Assembly: GCA_021821785.1 (NCBI GenBank)
Contig: JAKACD010000005.1
Coordinates: 1 to 64,000 of the forward strand
Length of the DNA: 64,000 nucleotides
Source of the DNA: Thermoplasmata archaeon
Lineage (GTDB): Archaea > Thermoplasmatota > Thermoplasmata > Lutacidiplasmatales > UBA184
Direction of reading: 5' to 3'
Positions 59,289 through 64,000 of the stretch are shown here, piece by piece; within the stretch, counting starts at the first letter, position 1; each line of letters begins with the position of its first letter. A program made the position numbers and the translations under genes. Below the pieces are notes generated by a model. That model ran no database searches. It saw nothing but the letters and a program-made list of their open reading frames with translations, and was not told where the DNA came from.

Positions 59289-60182
59289 TCAGGTGAACAG
59301 ATCCTCGAGCGGGTTCTCCATCTCGCGAACCTCACGGAGACGGACTCCCTGCGACTCGAGCTCGTGGATGAGCCCCGGGACCGCCCCCGGTCCCGAGAGC
59401 TCCCGCAGGTAGTAGTCTCCGCTCCGCTCCCACCCCTCGGGCGCCGGGCTCAGCGGGAGCGTTCGGATCCCGATCACGTAGTGGGCAGCCCGTACATTCT
59501 CCATCCGCTCGAACAGGGTGAGCGCGCCGCCCTTGAGCGCGATCACGTGGCGACCGATCTCCCGAGCCTCGAAGAGGTTGTGCGAGGAATAGAGCACGAT
59601 CCGGTTCCGGCTCAGGTTGAGGATGAGCGTTCGGATCTCGCGGGCCACCTTCGGATCCAGGTTCGCCGTCGGCTCGTCCAGAAGATAGATCTCGCGCTCG
59701 CGAAGGAACACCCTCGCGATCGACGCGCGCTTGCGCTGGCCCGCGCTCAGCTTCGAGATGAACGTGTCCCGGAACTCCCGAATCTCGAGCTGGTCGAGGA
59801 CCCGTTCCACGTCGGCGGTCGAGGCCCGCTCCACCCTCGCGTAGAAGTCGAGGCACTCCCGCACCGTCAGGCCATCCGGCATGCCGTCCATGTGGGAGAG
59901 ATAGTGGAGGCGGTCCCGCGAGGTCTGCTGGTCGATGGGGACGCCGTCGATCAGCACCGCACCGGCCGTGGGCCGAAGGATCCCGGCGATCGTCCGGAAG
60001 AGCGTGGTCTTGCCGGCGCCGTTCGGCCCGAGGACGACGTAGACGGACGGTTCGTCGATGGTGAACGAGATGTCGCGCAGCACCGGCGTCTTCGCGTACC
60101 CCGAGTGCAGGGCGCGACAGCTCACGGAGACCGGGCCGTCACGGGGGGCGCTCGGAAGCGCCGTGGAACTCCCTCCTAGCAT
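59289..60182 (-). CDS. ABC transporter ATP-binding protein
   Basis: A 297-residue ABC ATPase: Walker A GPNGAGKTT, signature LSAGQRKRASIARVF, Walker B IYLLDEPTANLD and switch His in LYSSHNLFEA. The last 70 residues are a specific C-terminal domain. It follows its permease by 19 bases on the same strand: a CcmA/NatA-like exporter. Substrate unknown. Confidence 0.88.
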   Translation of the reverse strand: MLGGSSTALPSAPRDGPVSVSCRALHSGYAKTPVLRDISFTIDEPSVYVVLGPNGAGKTTLFRTIAGILRPTAGAVLIDGVPIDQQTSRDRLHYLSHMDGMPDGLTVRECLDFYARVERASTADVERVLDQLEIREFRDTFISKLSAGQRKRASIARVFLREREIYLLDEPTANLDPKVAREIRTLILNLSRNRIVLYSSHNLFEAREIGRHVIALKGGALTLFERMENVRAAHYVIGIRTLPLSPAPEGWERSGDYYLRELSGPGAVPGLIHELESQGVRLREVREMENPLEDLFT

Positions 60183-60201
60183 GGCCTCGAGTCCTCCCCG
60201 G

Positions 60202-60921
60202 CTACGCCGGCGACAAGAGCCGTTCCGTGGGCATGAACCGGTCGGTCCGTGCGAGCAGGGAGGCGAGCAGGACGAAGACGACCAGCTCGCCCACGAGGAG
60301 TACCCGGGACGCTTCGGCACCCAGGGCGATGGCGACGATCATGAGGAGCGTGGTCGGGAGGACTCCGATGAGAGGGAGGACCCCGAGGGGGCTGTTGAGC
60401 CCGGACCGCGGTGACGAAAGGGAGGTCCAGAAGACCCCTATCGTCGTCATCAAGGTCACGGAGAGGTAGCTCATCGGGAAGGTGTACCCGAGCAGGATCT
60501 CGGGAAGGGTGGATGTCAGGGCGTTGCCGCTGAGCAGGTAGGCGGTGAGTCCGGCGGCCAAGCCGACGCCGAGAATGATGGTGACCTGAACGATCCCGGC
60601 GATGAGCGCGTTGGCCAGGATCCGCCGGGGGGAGATGCCGTAGGCGACCAGATATTCGAGGACTCCCTTCGTCCGGTCATTCGTGAAGACCAGGGCCCCA
60701 CCTATCCCTCCCGAGACCGCAAAGACCGGGAGAATGACCGTGCCCACGCTGACGAACAACGGCCCTGCGATACCAAAGAGGGCGGAGTAGAACACAACCA
60801 TGCCTCCGCCAATAACGAGCGACATACGCCCCACTACCATCGAGCGGCGGAGGGTGATGCCCAGCAGGGTGGGCAAGCGCGGGTCGGTCCCCGATTCCAT
60901 GGGCCCCACCCGGGTAGACAC
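60202..60921 (-). CDS. ABC-2 type transporter permease
   Basis: About 239 residues with six helices; GALVFTNDRTKGVLEYLVAYGISPRRILANALIAGIVQ is the permease block shared by ABC-2 exporters. GTG 60921 lies about 26 bases from CTAAGTATC (minus, 60942-60950) and follows a GAGGAGG patch; ATG 60966 would add 15 residues. It partners the ATPase downstream. Confidence 0.8.
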   Translation of the reverse strand: MSTRVGPMESGTDPRLPTLLGITLRRSMVVGRMSLVIGGGMVVFYSALFGIAGPLFVSVGTVILPVFAVSGGIGGALVFTNDRTKGVLEYLVAYGISPRRILANALIAGIVQVTIILGVGLAAGLTAYLLSGNALTSTLPEILLGYTFPMSYLSVTLMTTIGVFWTSLSSPRSGLNSPLGVLPLIGVLPTTLLMIVAIALGAEASRVLLVGELVVFVLLASLLARTDRFMPTERLLSPA

Positions 60922-61164
60922 GTCCTCCTCACCTTCAGGGAGATACTTAGCCCGAGTGACGCTCATGGCACAATGCGGCCTGCCGTGACAGTGCCAACGC
61001 CGGGTCGTGCGGATCCTTTGGCCCCGGTGGCTCCGGCACCTTCCCACCGGTGCGGGGTCTCGGAGACCTTAGCGGGGCGGCCGGAACGGCAAGCGACGTC
61101 GGGATCCTAGGCTGTACGGGCCAAGTCAACCCAGGCTGTAGTGACTGAGCGCCCTTTCAGGACC

Positions 61165-61734
61165 ATGCCTTCCGACTGCCCGCGGTGTGGCGGACCCAAT
61201 CTCCCGGGAGCCACGATGTGCCAGTGGTGCAGCTCGGCGCTTCCGAGACCCCGGGCCCCGACCGCTCCTCCCGTCCCCTCGCAAGGCCCTCTCCCGACCC
61301 CGGTGTCGATTCCCGCGGGCCGAACCTCCTCGGCAGCGCTGATCGGTGGGATCGTGCTCGTGGCGGTGAGGGTCGTGATCGCAGTCGCCTTCGTGTCCGT
61401 AGCCTCCAATCCGCCATCCACCCCTCCCCCCGGCGCATCCGTCGACATCACTGGCGTTCACCTGGTCTCTTTGGACACTGCTTGCGGGCTTAACGGCGAT
61501 AGCTCCGGGACCGTGACCCTTCATCCGCCCCGCGGATTTCCATTCATCATTTGGGGCGTGCCGGGACCGAGCGGGAGCGTGCCGTGCACGGTTCAGAGCG
61601 TTACAACGAACACACCGGGGTTCGAGCGGTTCGCCAGTTTTCCCGTCAACGTGACCCGGGCCCCCGGCGTGCTCCTGGTTTCGATGCTCCCTCCCCCCTC
61701 GTTCGTCGGCGTGCTGAATGTGACCTTCACCTAG
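61165..61734 (+). CDS. Zinc-ribbon, single-helix protein with extracellular domain
   Basis: About 189 residues: zinc ribbon CPRCGGPNLPGATMCQWCSSA, Pro-rich linker, one helix (ALIGGIVLVAVRVVIAVAFVSV), and a beta-rich outer domain with two Cys and sequons. The plan matches the broken gene at 27956. An upstream GTG at 61141 in the same frame is possible as start. Confidence 0.68.
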   Translation: MPSDCPRCGGPNLPGATMCQWCSSALPRPRAPTAPPVPSQGPLPTPVSIPAGRTSSAALIGGIVLVAVRVVIAVAFVSVASNPPSTPPPGASVDITGVHLVSLDTACGLNGDSSGTVTLHPPRGFPFIIWGVPGPSGSVPCTVQSVTTNTPGFERFASFPVNVTRAPGVLLVSMLPPPSFVGVLNVTFT

Positions 61735-61912
61735 CCCGCTGTCGGCAAATAGCGGACTCCTGCCGAACTTGATCCACCGGGCAGCTGTCTCTACCTCGGC
61801 AGGGGAGAAGGGCTGTCCGTCCCCGAAACGACACTAACTCCGTCGACCCGACCCCGGGCGGGTGACGCAGTCTTATGGAACTCTTGCCCTGCGCTTCCGA
61901 GAGGCAACACCC

Positions 61913-62383
61913 ATGAAGTGGGTAACTCGCGAGAAGGCAAGGGTGGATCGGATCGCGTGCCCGTGGCTCATCCAACGTTTCGTGGATCCGAAGGCAGAGT
62001 TCCTCTACGTTCCTCGGGACCGAGTGCTGGAGGTGGCGAAGAAGGAAGGCGCGACGGCGTTCGACACGCCGGGAGCCGAGCTCTTCCATTTCGAAGAAGG
62101 CGGCGAGGAGTTCGTGACCTTCGACGCGGTCATCCGCCGGTTCCAGCTCAAGGACCCCGCCCTGCTCGAGCTCGCCAAGATCGTTCGAGTTGCCGACGGG
62201 GGCTCCGGCAAGGCCGCGGAGGCCGCTGGATTGGAGGCGGCCGCCACGGGATTCCGAGTGATCGCGAAGGATGACCTCGAGAACCAGCGCCTTCAGTTCC
62301 CGTTGTACGACGCCCTCTACGCCTACTGCAAGTGGCGGGTGGAAGAGGGCGGTCATTTGGAGCATACGGGTGGACCCGCCTGA
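61913..62383 (+). CDS. ChrB C-terminal-domain protein (chromate-resistance family)
   Basis: A 156-residue protein opening MKWVTREKARVDRIACPWLIQRFVDPKA and containing FDTPGAELFHFEEGGEEFVTFDAVIRRF, the signature of the ChrB C-terminal domain. In bacteria ChrB senses chromate to control chrA, but stand-alone domains occur widely and may act elsewhere. No ChrA lies nearby. It is 21 bases before a beta-propeller gene. Confidence 0.78.
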   Translation: MKWVTREKARVDRIACPWLIQRFVDPKAEFLYVPRDRVLEVAKKEGATAFDTPGAELFHFEEGGEEFVTFDAVIRRFQLKDPALLELAKIVRVADGGSGKAAEAAGLEAAATGFRVIAKDDLENQRLQFPLYDALYAYCKWRVEEGGHLEHTGGPA

Positions 62384-62404
62384 ACGAGGGATCGGGGCGG
62401 TCGC

Positions 62405-63349
62405 ATGACGCTCCAGAAGGTCGCCTCCATCCCGCTGCCGGTCCACCGCGGGGAGAGCGGGTTCGACCATGCCGCCGTCGACGCGGCCAGCGCGAAACTC
62501 TTCGTCGCCCACACCGCGAACGATGCGGTCGACGTGATCGACCTAGCCGCGCGAAAGTACGAACGCTCGATTTCAGGTTTGACCGGCGTGGCCGGAGTGT
62601 GGACCGCGGGCTCCGAGCCCCTCTTGTTCACGTCGAACCGCGGGGAAGACACTGCGAGCATCTTCCGTCTACCCCTCGGGGAGGAACTCTTCCGGGTGGC
62701 CACCGGTTCCCGACCGAACGGAATGGCGTTCGACCCCAACCACAAGGTGCTGCTCGTCGCGGGAGTAGGGAACGCGGAGCGGCACCGACCTCCGACCGCG
62801 ACGCTGTTCGACGTGCGGACGGGCGAGCTCGTCCGGCAACTCGAGCTCTCCGGCCGGACCCGGTGGGCGGTCTACAACCCGTACCTGAAGGCGTTTCTCG
62901 TGAACATCGCGCGCCCTGCGCAGATCGCGGTGGTGCCTCTCCAGGGCCCCGAGCGTCCCGCTGACTTCATTGAGGTCCCCGCCTCGGGCCCCCATGGGCT
63001 CGAGCAGAGCCCGGACGGGCGCACCCTCTATTGTGCGTGCGACGACGCGAAGCTCGTGACGGTGGATCTCCCCGCTCGGAAAGCCAAGGTCGTGGCCGAG
63101 CTGGCGGGACCGCCGGACGTGCTTTGGATGCACTCGCGCCTGAGCCAGCTCTACGTCGCGATCGGCGATCCCGGTGTGGTCCAAATGTATCGGACGGACT
63201 CCGACCAGCTCGCGGATACCCTTCCCACCGCGGAGGGTGCCCACACCCTGACGGTCGACCCGAGCCGAAACGAGGTGCACGTGTTTCTGCCGGACACCCA
63301 CGAAGACCTCGTTCTCCGGGCTCTGCCGGACCCCGAAGAAAACCGTTAG
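62405..63349 (+). CDS. YncE-like cytoplasmic beta-propeller protein
   Basis: A 314-residue protein of repeated blades: KLFVAHTANDAVDVIDLAARK, GMAFDPNHKVLLVAGVGNA, GLEQSPDGRTLYCACDDAKLVTVDLPARK and HTLTVDPSRNEVHVFLPDTHED. This suggests a six- or seven-bladed propeller. No signal peptide is visible, unlike most relatives. It is probably co-expressed with the ChrB-like gene, and may bind a partner or ligand. Confidence 0.75.
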   Translation: MTLQKVASIPLPVHRGESGFDHAAVDAASAKLFVAHTANDAVDVIDLAARKYERSISGLTGVAGVWTAGSEPLLFTSNRGEDTASIFRLPLGEELFRVATGSRPNGMAFDPNHKVLLVAGVGNAERHRPPTATLFDVRTGELVRQLELSGRTRWAVYNPYLKAFLVNIARPAQIAVVPLQGPERPADFIEVPASGPHGLEQSPDGRTLYCACDDAKLVTVDLPARKAKVVAELAGPPDVLWMHSRLSQLYVAIGDPGVVQMYRTDSDQLADTLPTAEGAHTLTVDPSRNEVHVFLPDTHEDLVLRALPDPEENR

Positions 63350-63691
63350 GGGCTAGGGCCGAGCGCCGCCCGGGGGCGGTGGAAGTGAGCGCGTCGAGCT
63401 ACGGGTCCAGGGCGATCGACCCGACGAGTGCTCGCAGGAGGCTGGACCCTCTCGCAAACAGCCAGCCTGACTCGACCAGCGTGCAGCGTCGTCCGAAGCA
63501 ACACCGCGGTTCTCGCGGTCGCAACAGTCCCTGCACCTGCGCCCGCGCATTCCGACAGGTGCCGTAAGCTAGTCCATCTGAGTCCAGCGCGATTTGGCAT
63601 GGCGTAGGTTGACCCCCACAATTTCACAGAATAGATAAATTTACACAATCATGTGGGGGTCAAATGGCGAGCGTCAAGGTCGGGACGTCGC
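63350..63691. other. 340-base intergenic stretch with an inverted repeat
   Basis: No credible gene. The final 80 bases hold a 12-bp inverted repeat around an AT-rich core (listed separately). After its right arm a short ATG frame runs 13 codons (MASVKVGTSLMPP) to TGA; it is too short to call. Confidence 0.5.
63609..63663. repeat. 12-bp inverted repeat flanking an AT-rich 31-base core
   Basis: TTGACCCCCACA (63609-63620) and TGTGGGGGTCAA (63652-63663) pair perfectly. The enclosed core is far more AT-rich than the surroundings and contains GATAAATTTAC, a TATA-like string. It could be a mini-element, an excision scar, or a promoter with operator arms. Confidence 0.6.
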
Positions 63692-63973
63692 TCATGCCGC
63701 CTTGATCTGCTCTCGTGCCGCCGTGTGAGATCGCCAGGCCAAATACAGAAGAGACAACCCCACTAGAACGAACACGACCGACACAAAGGCCGAGACACCC
63801 ACGTCCACCCAGAAATGAGAGCCCGGGCCGGGCGCTGGGCCAGGCACGAATGTATCGTAGAGGGAAAGTAAAACGCTGACGAGTGCTTGAAACCCAAGAA
63901 GGCCAATCACCAGGCCACCTACGAGGTAGATCGCCCGTTCGACGCGAACCGAGCTCAGATTCCCGTCCGGCAT
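63692..63973 (-). CDS. Two-helix small membrane protein
   Basis: A 93-residue protein with helices at about 13-38 and 57-81 and a Pro-rich outer loop (TFVPGPAPGPGSHF). The start is MPDGNLSSVRVERAIYLVGG, just before the window end. No family recognised. Confidence 0.6.
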   Translation of the reverse strand: MPDGNLSSVRVERAIYLVGGLVIGLLGFQALVSVLLSLYDTFVPGPAPGPGSHFWVDVGVSAFVSVVFVLVGLSLLYLAWRSHTAAREQIKAA

Positions 63974-64000
63974 GACGGCGGGAAGCTGGCAGGCAGGATT

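Overview
This window looks like a chromosomal segment of a GC-rich archaeon, most likely a relative of the Thermoplasmata. Archaeal markers include a glutamyl-tRNA synthetase of the archaeal/GlnRS-like type, the RNase P protein Rpp21/RNP4, Tsr3 (DUF367), an archaeal class I aldolase, two bat-type HTH regulators, a PhoU protein with an AbrB-type N-terminus, and a tRNA intron framed by a bulge-helix-bulge motif. Many genes have a TATA element centred about 26 bases upstream of an ATG or GTG, the pattern expected for leaderless transcripts. Genes inside operons instead use GGAGG-type sites or ATGA/GTGA stop-start overlaps. No rRNA, CRISPR array or complete insertion sequence was seen.

Layout. 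0.1-5.4 kb: VOC and DinB proteins, tRNA-Ala, an FMN reductase and a NitT/TauT-type ABC importer (double permease, ATPase, separate AAA_assoc_C protein). 5.6-14.7 kb: intron-containing tRNA-Gln, PPP phosphatase, tsr3, aldolase, CDF exporter, MFS, VOC, gltX, an RNase H-like protein divergent from a zinc-ribbon/rnp4 pair, and tRNA-Leu. 14.9-31 kb: mixed metabolism (PLP enzyme, chorismate mutase, U32 protein, DAO oxidoreductase, methyltransferase, APS kinase), two MFS/Nudix-type genes, tiny zinc or lysine-rich proteins, and a two-gene nucleotidyltransferase module behind the strongest TATA box. 31-42 kb: a DrrAB-like exporter, PhoU regulator, a palindrome-rich intergenic region, a polytopic membrane protein with a cupredoxin-like partner, a zinc-ribbon gene with an in-frame TGA, a DNA glycosylase-like gene, an EamA transporter and a second FMN reductase.

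42-51 kb is the most notable region. A bat-type regulator and an enoyl-CoA hydratase precede a tight seven-gene operon: oah, bcrB, bcrD, bcrA, bcrC, dch, had. Together these encode an ATP-dependent class I benzoyl-CoA reductase and the next three steps of the central anaerobic aromatic pathway: ring reduction to the dienoyl-CoA, hydration, oxidation, and hydrolytic ring opening to 3-hydroxypimelyl-CoA. The hydrolase carries an extra C-terminal zinc ribbon. No benzoate-CoA ligase or dedicated ferredoxin-reducing enzyme lies in the window.

51-64 kb: an aminoglycoside-adenylyltransferase-like protein, GNAT, VOC and SRPBCC proteins, several small membrane or zinc-ribbon proteins (one frameshifted), a second ABC-2 exporter, a ChrB-type protein paired with a beta-propeller, and a 12-bp inverted repeat around an AT-rich core.
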